Shown here: piece by piece, positions 34,079-45,924 of the stretch | Position numbering within the stretch: the first letter of the stretch is position 1 | How the letters are laid out: the number at the start of each line of letters is the position of its first letter | Source: Polyporus tsugae | Taxonomy: Eukaryota; Basidiomycota; Agaricomycetes; Polyporales; Polyporaceae | Assembly (NCBI GenBank): GCA_024305745.1 | Contig: JAHRBS010000012.1 | Location: 439,001-503,000 of the forward strand | Direction: 5' to 3' | DNA length: 64,000 nt | The notes under the pieces: model-generated | Databases searched by the model: none | What the model was told of the DNA's origin: nothing | Seen by the model: the letters and a program-made list of their open reading frames with translations, nothing else | Position numbers and translations under genes: made by a program

Positions 34079-35176
34079 CTAGCCTCGCACACGCACGACC
34101 TTCCGCTTGCCCTTGCCTCCACCGCCTCCGCCGCCCATACCTGGTGCAGCCTCTGCGGTCATGCCCGCCTTCACCGTATCTATGAGCACCCCAGAGGGGA
34201 GCGCAGGAGAGTAAGGGGAAACCCGGCTCGTGAGTTGCGGCCAGGGTTGGGGTGGAGAGGGGACCTTAGCGGGGCGCTTCGTGCCAGGTGAAGGTGAAAT
34301 CGTCGTATTTGACACTGAGGTTGCCTTCGATCCGCCCTTTGCGGGTTGCTTGCCCTTAAGAGGGGTCGAAGGCGCAGGTGGTTCTGTGGTCTGGGGAGTA
34401 GGATCCGAGTCATAAGGGGCCTTGGGGACGTTATCGGGTTTGAGCATCTGGATCTGGAACGAGATCATTTCCAGAAGCTGCTTCTCTGAACACACAAAGC
34501 GCAGATAAGTAGCATATCGCTGACGAAAGCAGCAAGCCCAGCGACAACAGGGCTAGCGTGCGCGGGGGGTTATGAAAGGAAGACGTACTGGTCTTGATCG
34601 CCGGGTTGACCAACCGGCCGTCCTTCTTCCACTGCACGCGCACACGACCAGGATTCTCCCAGTCGCGCGGATGCGCCTTGTTCACTTCGTGCAGCGTTCC
34701 GAGTCCGAGACGGTTCGTCGCGTCCGCGATGTCCTTGCTGAGCGGCCACCATATGCTCTTCGCCCGAGCTATGCGCCGCTCCCCTCTTCCACACGGACGC
34801 TTGGCATCGATGTAAATGGGATAGATGCATGTCCACCTAAATGCACCGTCCAGTTGTTGACATCCGCACGCGGGACACACGCACGGCACCGGGTGTGTTC
34901 GAAATGAGATATAAGAACGTACTTCTTGTACGGCGTCAGGTCCGTCACCGTCTTGGATCCGTCTGCCCCCGTTCCTGGCCTGAATTGGGGCAATGAGGGG
35001 GACGCGGGGCCCGCATGGGGCTCAAAGAGCGTCGGCACGTCGTCGTCGTCCTCGGAGGTGTCGAGCTCTTCGAGGATGGCGCCCCGTGCGCCGGTGTTTG
35101 GGAGGGGCTTGCTCGGGAGGGGGAGATCTGTGTCATCGTCGAACTCTTCCTCCACGAGCGCAGCACGCCGAGACAT
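34079..35176 (-). CDS. SEC65: Signal recognition particle subunit SRP19 (Sec65)
   Basis: A cytosolic SRP RNA-binding subunit needed for co-translational ER targeting. Exon 1 encodes an acidic leader (RRAALVEEEFDDDTDLP ... LTPYKK). Exon 2 begins after an intron of about 100 nt and has the SRP19 signature TCIYPIYIDAKRPCGRGERR, followed by AKSIWWPLSKDIADATNRLG and HPRDWENPGRVRVQWKKDGR. Exon 3 has KKQLLEMISFQIQML, then a Pro/Lys-rich tail ending in a glycine run and the basic KGKRKVVRVRG. The core is normal length; the N- and C-terminal extensions are common in fungal Sec65. It shares a divergent promoter region with the DUF4336 gene. Confidence 0.92.
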
Positions 35177-35742
35177 GGTGTATTATCGGAGGGTGTACGT
35201 ATGTCGGGTGCGGGCGGTGACGCAGTGGTTCTGTGTCGCGAAACCGAGGAGGAGTTAGGCCGTGTGGCAGAACGGTGCAGGTGATGGGAGCGAGAAGATG
35301 ATGATGGACAGTCCTCGCAGAGTCCCAACCGGCGCCAAGCCTCTCCGGCACACTTTAGCGCCCCCCTTCTCCATTTGCTTTGCTCCGTTTGGGCCACCAT
35401 AAGTATAAGTAATCTGTCTCACTCTCTCACAGCAAGTTAGCTCTGTCGGCGGTCTGTTTTGGCTTATTCCAATTTGTACCTTTGGTCCACGCACTCTGCC
35501 GGTCGGCCCTTAACCGGTTACCGCTGGCTTGGAAGCTCTGTCCCATAGATCTGCTTGTCAATGGCCGTCATGATGCCTTACCCAAGTCGTACCCACCTCT
35601 GTCCAACACGTCTGAGGACTTATATCAGTGCTTCGAGACCACGCCAACCCGCCTTTCCACCTTAACCGGAACCCTCAACTCCAAGGTTCGCCTGCGCCTC
35701 TTCATCTTCTGCCCACTGCCAGCTCTCGTGCTCGTCGCAATA
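35177..35742. other. Divergent promoter region of SEC65 and the DUF4336 gene
   Basis: About 570 nt with no coding sequence recognised; both genes start outward from it. Confidence 0.5.
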
Positions 35743-37142
35743 ATGTCCGATCTTGTTATTAGGGAGGTGAGGCCCGCTTCATGTTGTATACGGACGGAGG
35801 TCTACGGAGAGTTGGAGACTGATGTCGTTCGTGCGTACCTTCCAGGTAACACAAAACGTATGGACGTTTTCGAGGTATGAACCTTCCGACATTGTCTCAT
35901 GGTAATCCTCGAACCCTCAACATCCTCCCCGCAGGCCATTTACCCTCTTAGGCATGGCCCCGGTTGGCGGGCGTTCGACTGCGATCAAGCTCCAGTCCGG
36001 CGAAGTTTGGATTCTGGCCTCCACCCCCCTCAACGACGAGACGAGGCAGAAGCTCGCCGAGCTGGGCGAAGTCAAGTAAGACGCGGCGCCCCTTCGCCCG
36101 ACTGGCCTTCCGCTGACGTGTCATCCAGGTATATCATCGCTGGCAATGCTCACCACTGGCTGTTCGTCAGTGAGTTCTCTCCGCTTCTTCGCATTGAGGC
36201 TTCGGCTCATGCTCTGCTCACGTCCGGTGCCAGAGCACTACAAGGAGGCTTACCCCGGTGCCAAGGTCATCGGTCCGGAGGATTTGCCCAAGAAGAAGCC
36301 GATCGAGTTTACTTTGGACGGAGGTGAGTAGGTCCAATCCTTACGCCCCCTTGGACGATCCGCTTTGAGAGTGGCATCGTAGCGGGAAGCCAAACCCATA
36401 ACTTCCCGCTGGTTGTCTCAGTGCGGCCGTCAAGACACAGCTCCCCCGTTGAGTCGCTCCGATGCCTGCGTTTTGACACATTCCCCTTGTCAGTATACAG
36501 CGCGGCGGATCCTGACACCAAATTCGGCTACGAGGATGAGATTATCGGCTGGTTCGTTCGTCTCGCTATAGCTCTGTGTTGTGCCTGCCTCGTGGCTAAC
36601 GGCAGCTCCAGCTACTTCACGGGCCATGTGAACCGGGACATCGCGTTCCTTCACAAACCTTCCAAGACGGTGATTGCAGCCGATCTTCTCTTCAATAACC
36701 CGCCCAATGAGCAGGTGAGCGTTGACAGGTCCATGAGCCTCCCCCCCCGCGTCTCACCCAGCGTCATATTCTAGTATTCCAAGTCGAAGGCGTCACATAA
36801 GTCTTTTCTCTCTTCTGGCCTGACTCCTACAGGAATGTCGATGAGGCTTCTCCTCATGGTGAAGCAGGACAACAAGGCGTAAGCGGTGTCCACGCTCGCC
36901 TGCACTCGAACGTTGAGCTGACCGGACACCTTGCGTTCACAGAGAGATGATTCGGGACGCGAAGACGGTCGCCTCCTGGGACTTCGACCGCTACATTCCT
37001 TGCCACGGAGTAAGTTCGTTTCCTTGCACATTTAACCTTGCACGCTTTTTCGTTGCTAACGTCATTTCATTATTATCAGGACGTCATCGAAACTGGGGCA
37101 AACGCAGCATGGAGGTCGGCTTGGAGGAACTACCTCGCGTAA
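35743..37142 (+). CDS. DUF4336 domain protein (metallo-beta-lactamase-like)
   Basis: At least nine short exons. The spliced start is MSDLVIREV-TQNVWTFSR-PFTLLGMAPVGG, then RSTAIKLQSGEVWILASTPL. The middle has ELGEVK-YIIAGNAHHWLF and YPGAKVIGPEDLPKKKP, then SAADPDTKFGYEDEIIG-CYFTG. The end runs KTVIAADLLFNNPPNEQ-YSKSK, WDFDRYIPCHG and DVIETGANAAWRSAWRNYLA. NAHHW and the later HG and D positions resemble the metal-binding layout of metallo-beta-lactamase folds. This is family knowledge; no activity is established. About 270 residues, intact, with canonical splice sites. Its decayed inverted copy is at 11,790-12,790. Confidence 0.8.
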
Positions 37143-38466
37143 GGTCTTGATGACTTGTACGTCGCTTGCGGCCCGCAAGAGAAGGGCTGCACATACACAT
37201 ACCCGCATTGTGGAACGCTGCAACATATGTAGACGACCTTTACCTTCAAGCTTGGTTTTGATACAGGGAACTCATTATGCATAAAGCGTTCAATCGGTAA
37301 GCTTGACGCTGTTGGAGCTGCGCTGTGACATGTACAGTGAATCTGATGAACGTTTGGGGGCCCCACACTGAACTGGCGAGACTCGATAGAAACCGAACGT
37401 CTGAGAGACTCCCGGATATTATTATTATCCTATATGTCGCGAAGACCGAAAATCGAAAATCGAAGATCAACAAATCATGTTTCCTTTACATCGGCACATC
37501 GTACTGAGAGGTTGGGCCCGGGGGCAAGTACAATCTGTGCCACCTGGTAAGTACTTACATGTATACATACAACTTGCTCCAAGAGTACTACTTCTCAAGT
37601 GTGATCGTCCCTCGCGGTGCAGCTGGTTAATGAAATTTCCTTAACAGCTCCAAATGTTCATACGCGCTGGGCTAGGTCATTATTTACTCTGAACACGTCA
37701 GCAACCATCGGAAATGGAATGAACTGAAAGGAACGTCAACTCGCTGTGTGGTCCGGTTAGTAGTTATGTCCATCCCTTGGCACCCATTGCTATGTCTTGC
37801 TTATTCAATATGACATTCGACTGCGATTCGAGTAGCCCTGACCTTAACTTATGTGAAGGGGCCGGATTGCGTGGTTCTTGCGATACCCGTTTGAAAGCCT
37901 ACCCGGAACGCTACAATAAGTACGTATACCCTTTGATAGTGGACACTGGCCATTTAAAATGAGCAACAAGTGTTTCCTTGTCGCCGGTCGTCAGCTGTTG
38001 TCAGACGTTGACTCGTGTGGATGAGGTCAAAGAGTACCTGCTATGAATGGAGTTTATGACCTCGTGGGTCCAGCAAGGACAGCCTCATTTTTTCATGGGC
38101 TCCCTTGGGATCCACTGTATCGTCTTCATCATCCCTCTTGACACTTTTCTGGATACTCATCCCAATGGGGACGTCCAAGCGACGACCATTTGCCCCGCCT
38201 CCACCCGCCCGCAGGAGGGCTACTGGTTATTACTGGTATATAAGACGGGAGCGATGGTGGTGTTCACCTCATTCCCCTTCTTCCATCCGGCTCTTTACTC
38301 ACACACACAGGCTGTGTGAAGTCTCTGGTCTGCCCCTTCCTCTTTCCTAACGAGTTCGTTAACGACTTGCATTTTTAAACATATGCATATCGTCAAATTC
38401 AGCATTGGTAAGGAAGTGTCACTCACCTGCGTATTTTTACAGGACCCCCACGTTCTCTTTACAAGT
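37143..38466. other. Spacer and promoter of the right BAS2-like gene
   Basis: The first 100 nt or so match the left relic in inverse orientation, including a stretch around GCAACATAT-GTAGACGACCTT. The region about 38,180-38,466 matches the left BAS2 upstream region. The centre (37,250-38,150) has no recognised gene or match. Confidence 0.6.
38237..38244 (+). promoter_or_regulatory. TATA box of the right BAS2-like gene
   Basis: TATATAAG about 230 nt before the ATG, conserved with the left copy at 11,024. Confidence 0.55.
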
Positions 38467-38832
38467 ATGCGTTTTTCCATGATTGTCGCTATTGCTCTCG
38501 TTAACTGTGAGTTGCTCTTCAGCATCAGGTCAGAATAGGCACTAACCCTACCAACCTGTCCGTGTTTCCAGTGAGTCGCCGCTGCGACGCACGTTCCCCG
38601 CGCGGAGGCTGACTCGGAGTTCGTCACCGACCCCACCGAGGCCAGCACCGAGTCTTCGGTGACCCGCCACGACAGGCAGCATAACGACAGCCTCTGCCAC
38701 TACGACTCTGATTGTGCGTCGGACTGCTGCGGCTTCAACGTTCAACACGGGCTTCTGTGCTGGTCCTGTTGTTGCGCTAATCAAAGAGGTGGATGCGGCC
38801 ATGGCGACTCTCACCCCGAGCACAAGCTCTGA
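38467..38832 (+). CDS. BAS2-like small secreted protein, single diverged module
   Basis: Paralogue of the gene at 10,162. Exon 1 gives MRFSMIVAIALVN. The intron position is the same, but the acceptor region carries a 4-nt insertion (TTTCCAG-TGAG). The open frame is kept only if the second AG, four bases further on, is used. It then reads FAAATHVPRAEADSEFVTDP, CHYDSDCASDCCGF, LLCWSCCCANQRGGCGHGD and stops at 38,830. Only one module is present, and the Cys pattern has changed (a CWSCCC cluster replaces KCAGPIV). About 98 residues. It could be a rapidly evolving secreted protein or an early pseudogene. Confidence 0.6.
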
Positions 38833-39605
38833 CGTGACCTGGCCCCTGGGCTACCAGTTTATCGTTGACGACGTGTCTGTAACGGCTGTTTGAAGATTCT
38901 GGCGTTGTTGGGAAGGATTTGGAGTAACTTCTTCAGGGCAGACATTGTAGACGGAATACATCCTAAGCTCCGTTTGATATCCTGTGTGGCGTGCCATCGA
39001 CCTGGGAGATGAGAAGTAACTGGACTGAAGGACAAAGGTGTTAGTGAAACAGCCCGCATGATTCAGAGCATGTACTTGACAATACTAGTACTGGTCTATT
39101 CAAAGGCGCCAAAGGCAGCTGGTCTGTGTATCGCTGCATGATCGGGCGAGGTGAACTGAAGATTTGTATGGCTGGTGAATCTTGACACTGGATTCGCTGT
39201 GAGGACTCTAGGCGTGTAAGAATTCAAGAGAGAAAAATCGGCCTGAAGGTAAGACGACGGTTGTGCTCGAGTCTAGTCACTCTCCGGCCTGGAGGATTTG
39301 CGCGCTTAATATTCCGGCCCCCCGTGATGCGAGACCACGTGAGTGATCGGTTGCAGGCTTCGGGCGCAGGCTTTCAGCCACAGCGGGCTTCTTGTCCTCA
39401 CAGACTGTCCTTCTCCTCCTTGTTTCTGTTTGTGCACACAAACGATCTCTACAACTTGGCACGGGTCTCCTCGCAGACGTTGTCGAAGCTTCAGGAGCGG
39501 CCATCGAATCTACCGGGTGCGTGCTTCCCATCATACCGACGGAAGACGCTAAGTTGTATTCCACCTCACAGATCTCTACGGACGACGAGCAAAAAGGCGT
39601 ATGAG
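38833..39605. other. Intergenic; right edge of inverted duplication and SIN3 upstream region
   Basis: Homology to the left arm ends near 39,000. The remaining sequence is the SIN3 5' region. An upstream open frame continues into SIN3 (39,261 onward) but has no conserved protein character. Confidence 0.55.
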
Positions 39606-42600
39606 ATGGATGTGCACGATGGCCAGGCTTCCACAGAAGGGAGAATGACCGCTGGTCGTGCTGCTCCCGCTCTTCGCAGTCGCCCGGCCTCTCCACCTCC
39701 TCCTCCCCAGTCCATGGACGCCGACCCGCCGGGCCAACCTCTCGAGAGCCCGACCTCATTAGGGCCCCAGGATGGGCACATACCTGCCTCTGCGGGATCC
39801 CCCGAGCAGCAAGGTGGAGGAGACCGGCCCCTCAACGTGAGCGACGCGCTCAGCTACCTGGACTCGGTCAAGCTGCAGTTTGCGGAGCAACCGGAGGTGT
39901 ACAACAAGTTTTTGGATATCATGAAGGATTTCAAGAGTCAATTGTGAGTCATGCATCACGTTTAGACTCCGTTTGCACCCCGCCTCGGGGCTTAGCCATT
40001 ATGTGCGATCGTGCCGTGTGGCACGTCAAGACCCCCGAGCCATACATCCCTTTGTTCCAAGGTTCGGAGCAAATGGGGGGTTGAACTGGGGGATTGTCTG
40101 ATCAATGGTCAAAAAGTGCGCCTTTTGACCGGAAGATTGACCCACTGCGGACCAAGGGTCGGTCGGCCGGTCAATATGTGATCCAGTCCCGGCCAACACT
40201 AAGTTTAGGCTGGTGGCCGTAGGCCCCAACCCAGAACAGAATCAATGGTTCAATAATGAATTTTGCTTGGAGTCGGTGCAGCGCACCTTCATCTGGTTGT
40301 CCTCAAACCCGATAATGTGCCCGAAATACGATGGCTCTGCACGGTCGCTCCGTGTGGGTCGGTGGCTACACCTGAAATATGGCAGGCTCGGACTGGACAG
40401 CAGTCACATCCTCACTAATGGGTCTTTGGCACCTGTCCACTGTCCATGCATCCATTGCCATGTCCATGGGCTTATTTTCGCGCATAAACGACGAGAAACC
40501 CGATTTTTGAGATCTGACCCAACGTCCGGACCAAGTTGGTGAATTTGGCTGGCCTAGGCGTATTCCGAACCAACGCAGCCATCACAATTCGGGATCCGCT
40601 CGGTCTCGCATTTATAGAAATATTGAGGGTCCTCTCACGTCACCAATCCATATCCTGTTTGTACTCTCTATTTCCCTTGCATCTCTGCTCACTCGAATAT
40701 CAAAATAGTATCGATACACCGGGGGTCATTGAACGTGTTTCAAACCTCTTCCACGGCCACCCCGCCTTGATCCAAGGATTCAACACCTTCCTTCCCGCTG
40801 GATACCGTATCGAGACAGGTGACAATGCCGACCCCAATACCATTACCGTCACTACTCCCGCAGGGACTACGACCCAGGCCACTAACGCTGCCTTTAAGTA
40901 CGGCAAGCAGCAGACTGTGACGGAGAGGGTCGCAGAGATCGCCAATTCCGAGCAGGATGCACCAGTGGTCTCGCAGGAATCTCTCAAACCTGCCCTCGAG
41001 TTCGTCCAGAAGCTCCGCACACGATACGCGAACCAGCCGGCCATCTACCAACGCTTCTTGAAGACCCTGGCGGAGTCGGGCAACCAAGGGCAGTCGGACA
41101 TCAGTCGCATGGAGTCGTGGTCGGTAGCGTGCCTGTCGGCGAGGTATCCGAAGGGCGAGGTTATGACGGAGATCATGGACCTGCTCAAGGATTCGCCTGA
41201 TTTGATGCGCGATTTCGTCCAGTTCCTACCCGATGAACGCGTACAGAAGGAGGAGCTCGCGCGCATAGCGAAACTGGAGGAAGCCCGGAAAGCGAGCGAG
41301 TCGAGGTCGAAGCGAGGGGCCAAGGACAAGGACGAGAATGCGTCGGGATCCGCTGCCGCAGGACAGAAGAGGAAGCGGAAGCCTGTGGAGCGCGAGAAGG
41401 AGAAGGAGAAGGAGAAGGAGCCTGTCGTGAGGGCTTCTGCCAACAAGGTGCGTAATACTGGACGTAGACATGGGCACCGCGACTCAGAAATACCACAGAA
41501 AGCCAAGGTCCACGGAGCGAGCGAAGCTCCCTCACCAGCCCTGGCACAACGTCAGGCTGCCGCTGTAGCGCCCCCTTCACCTATCCGCGCACCTCCACAG
41601 CCTGCCCCGCAGACATTTTACCCTTCTCACCATCAGACCGTGTCCCTTGCCCCTCCCGTTTCGATACCTGTCCAGCCGGCAAATTCGATCCATCCAAGCG
41701 ACGAGACACACTTCTTCGAGCGTGTGAAGCGCGCCCTGGACAACCGCGAGACGTACAATGAGTTTCTGAAGCTCGTGAATCTGTTCACTCAGGATATCAT
41801 CAACACCACGCGTCTGGCCCGAGAAGCACGATCTTTCCTTGGCGATGGAGAGTTGATGGCGCAGTTCAAGGATATCCTCGGATGGGACGCGAACAAGGAG
41901 CGAATGGCGGCACTCGAGGAGTCCTGGACGCGGCCGATGGGTGTGCTGGACCGCCCGAGTCGTCACCAGCTGCACAATCGATATGGGAGCTACCGCAAGC
42001 TTCCTGCGCACGTACGTGCTGCGCGACAATACTTGGAGTCTACTAACCGATCTTGCAGGAGGTTAATGTGCAGTGTTCCGGACGCGATGAGATGTGCAAC
42101 TCGGTGCTCAACGACGAGTGGATGTCGCAGCCCACGTTCGCGAGCGAAGACGCCGGCTTCATCGCCCACAAGAAGAACGTCTATGAAGAGGCGTTGCACC
42201 GCAGTGAAGAGGAGCGTCACGAGTACGACTTCCACGTCGAGGCGATCCACCGTACGATCCAGGTCCTGGAGCCGCTGAACAACAAGATAGCGCAGCTATC
42301 ACCGGAAGAGCGGGCGACGTTTAAGCTCAAGCCGAACCTCGGCGGGGTCGGCAAGGCGATTCACCAACGGGTCATCAAGAAGATCTACGGCCGCGACCTG
42401 GGGATCGAGGTGTGGGGCGCGATGCAGGAGGTCCCGGCGACAGCGATACCGGTCGTGCTGATGCGCCTGAAGCAGAAGCACGAAGAGTGGAAACGTGCGC
42501 AACGCGAGTGGGACAAGGTCTGGCGGGAGGTCGACGCGCGCAACTACCACAAGTCGCTCGACCACCAGTCGGTGACGTTCAAGACCGCGGACAAGAAGGC

Positions 42601-45442
42601 GATCACGCAGAAGGCGTTTGTGACGCAGATTGAGGCCGCGCGGGACGAGCAGCGCATGAAGCGGGCGTCGCTGGTCGACCCGCTGTTCGCTCGCACGAAA
42701 CCGCGGCATCAACTCGAGTTCGTCGTCGAAGACATGTCAGTGCTGCAGGACTCGTTGAAGTTGGCGCTGTCGTTCTTGGATCGGACCCAGGGACAGATCA
42801 CTCTGCCGGACAGGAGGAAGATCGAGACATTCTTGCGCTCGTTTGTCCCGCTGTTCTTCATGATCGACTCTACCGCGTTCAACGCCGCATTCGTCCCCCA
42901 TCACGAGTCCGTTGATAGCGACCTTGAGATCGAGGCCGTCGGAGAGGATGTGGAGATGGGCAACGCGAATGGTAATGCTTCGTCGTCGCGGTCTAGGGGC
43001 AACAAGAAAGGAAACGGCGCCAATGCTTCGGGTGACTTGCGCAAGCGGCTGCTGAAGAGCGAGCAGGCCAAGTCGTCAAGACGTACTCGTGCACAGGAGG
43101 CAGCATCCCCGACGCCGCCCTCGAGGTTCGCCTCTCCAGCGCTGTCTGAAGCTATGCAGGTGGATGGCGATGGCATGAGGGCGGAGAACGGCATTGGTCG
43201 GGACGCGAATGATAAGTCAACATCTCGTCGACGAGGGACGTTCTACACCAACACGGCATTCTATGTGCTGCTCCGTTTACTAGAGGTGTGTTTCAGCTCC
43301 GTCATTACGCCTCTGATGATGCTGACGTCGAAGTAGATGCTATACTCTCGCTTACATCTGTTCAAGAACCTAACGAAGGAGATGGCGGACCGCAGCAATG
43401 ATCCCTTCGAACCCAATCCTTCGTCAATTAGGTCAACAATTCAAGCTGACCTTGCGAAGCTGGGCAACCGACTCGATCAGTCATCTCACTACTACGACCT
43501 GATGTTGGAGTCATGTGAGAAGCTCTTTGACAACGAGCTCGAGCCGCCTGCATTCGAGGAGATGATGCGATACATGTTTGGGTTAAAGGTGTGTCCTACA
43601 ACAATACCCATATGGATTGGCATTTTTCTGACTTTTATTATAGCACACATTCAAACTCTTCACTGTGGACAAGCTCATAGGCGCGCTCATCAAGCAGGTA
43701 CAAACCATCTTGTCGGACCCAAAGAGCCAAGACTTGTACGAGCTTCTGCGGCGAGAGAGGGAAATCCCTTCCCCTACGACCCAGGACCTCATCAACTGCC
43801 GTCGGAATACAGAGCGTGTTATTGGGCCTGACGAGAACTTGTTCCGTATTGACTGGGTACGTCGAAATTCCAAATCGCTGTCAAGATAGAGGGCTAACTA
43901 CTTTACACAGCTTCCCGAACCGAGGACGATAACCATCCAGCTGATTGGCAAGGACGATGCGAGCTATGACGACTCGGAGGTCATGACCGGACGCTGGCAA
44001 GCGTACATAGAGTCGTTCGTTTCGGTATGTTTCGGAAAGTCTGAGATTCTCGGTACGTCTTGCTGACCTTACCCAAGCATCATTACACTGCTGGTGTCCC
44101 GACATCGTCGACGATCCGACGACCGTTCCTCCTTCGGTGAGCCTAGCTAAATGGGTTCCCTAATCGTATCACGCTGACTCTGGCTGGCTTTGGAAGGACG
44201 AAGGTACCCTCATTTACAGGCGCTATGCCTGACATAGTTGCCCGTGGTGGTCTCCAGATCAAAGTGTGCGTTCGCACCTACCGCCTTTTCTTCGTCTCCC
44301 ACTCCGAGGACATCATGGTCCGCATCTCTTCACGTAAGGAACGCGTCGACGCACGCAAGGCGGTCAAGTCCAGGAACGACAAGCGGAGGAAATGGCTCGA
44401 AGATTACGCTAGCGCGCATGTGAAGGACGAGCCTCAGAGCGCAACCACAGAGGTCGCGCCGAAGCCGCCATCTGTACCTTCAACGCAGCCTCCGGCCCCA
44501 AGCGAATCCGTACCTGAGACTCCAGCTGAGCCCGGACTTCCCCCCGTCACGAAAGATATCGAGATGGAGATCATCAAGGAGAAGGTGCCCGAGGGAACAG
44601 TGCATACAGCGCCGCAGGACGACCCAGCGGAGGCTGCGGCTGCTAATGCGGCAGTTGGTCCTGCGCCAGAACTTGATCCCGAGGACGTCACAATGGGTGA
44701 CACAACTCCCGCACCTCAACTAGCACCCCCAGAAGCCTCCGGACGTGCGCCAGTTATGACGGTGGAGCCTGAGTCTTCGTCGGTAGCGAGGGCAAACGCA
44801 GTGACCAAGCGAATGCCTTCTCCTGCTCCCATTGCTTCTGTACCTACTACGTCTAACCCTTCGCCTGCGCCGCCATCGAGTCCCGCCATCCCGTCTACTC
44901 CGCCACCTGCTTCTACACTTGCTCCTCCTGAGGCTCCCTCTGCTGCACCCGTCGCTCCAGGCTGCCCCAGCCAAGCACGAGACCCTATCTCAACGTCTAG
45001 CGCAGCTCCTCCCCCTTCCAAACCCGAACCGACCAAGCGTACACCACCCGTTCCTGCACCTGATCTTGAGCCTGCGTCATCCGCATCCAACTTATCATCC
45101 CGGCCGCCAGCTCCTACGACACAACTTGGGTCTACTCCTTCTGACCTTGAGCCAGCAGCGGCTCCGGTGGCAGCAACTGCGTCCGTTCCGTCCCCGACCC
45201 ATGTTCCACAGGCAACTTCCCCAATACCGGCCCCCGCTCTCGCAACAGAACCGACCATCCCATCTGCAGCTTCTGCCCCTGCGCCCCCAACACAGGCACC
45301 TGCACCTGCAGCATCTGATCCGCGTCCAGAGAGTGCCCCACATCCACCCACGACGTCGGAGCCAGTACCTCCGCCGACGGCCCCAGGGCAGCGCACTCCG
45401 CCATCCGAGGCGCCTCCCGCCTCTTCATCCTCATCTTCATGA
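39606..45442 (+). CDS. SIN3: Transcriptional corepressor SIN3
   Basis: Scaffold of the nuclear Rpd3/HDAC corepressor. PAH1 (about residues 76-145) reads [17 protein letters not shown], completed across intron 1 as [18 protein letters not shown] and [16 protein letters not shown]2 includes [18 protein letters not shown] and [12 protein letters not shown], and PAH3 has [19 protein letters not shown]. The HDAC-interaction region reads [37 protein letters not shown] and [20 protein letters not shown]. The C-terminal Sin3 region ([65 protein letters not shown]) follows. It ends in a roughly 330-residue Pro/Ala/Ser tail. Intron 1 is about 770 nt, far longer than the rest. Total about 1,600 residues. 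The start at 39,606 is the first Met ahead of PAH1. Confidence 0.93.
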
Positions 45443-45924
45443 CTCTTGCTCTTGCTTTGTTCCCTGTCGCGATTTCTGTATACCTCCATAGATCGAAACC
45501 TTGTATCTGCCAAAAGTTCGTTCGTTCGTTCTCGTTGGGTGCGGGACCGCGGATTCGGATCCGTGTTGTATCTCTGCTACATTACATACAGTCTAATAAA
45601 TATGCCTCTGGGGATGGGATCCGGAAAGAGAACGTCGGAGACGTGGAACAACAAGATGGCTACAGTGCGTGCGTGCGAGTGTCCAAGACCCATTCCAAAC
45701 TTTGCTTCCCCGACATCATGGCGATCGCGCTCGTACAACCTCAACGTACAACAACATTACCGATTTCAATGACAGCGACGGCACACCGCCTGCCGGCCAC
45801 TCATTTGACAAAACTTTATGCGGTAGAGGCCGGCAGCCCATGGGCTGGATGAGCGTGGCGTGCCCAATCGTGGCCCATGCATGCGGCCCTGAGCGCCGCG
45901 CACCCCGCACGGAACGCTCGTAGT
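45443..45924. other. Convergent 3' intergenic region
   Basis: About 480 nt between the SIN3 stop and the eIF4E stop. No gene recognised. Confidence 0.5.

Noticed and set aside
44716..45513. 265-codon minus-strand Gly/Ala-rich ORF
   Set aside because: Antisense of the Pro/Ala/Ser tail of SIN3.
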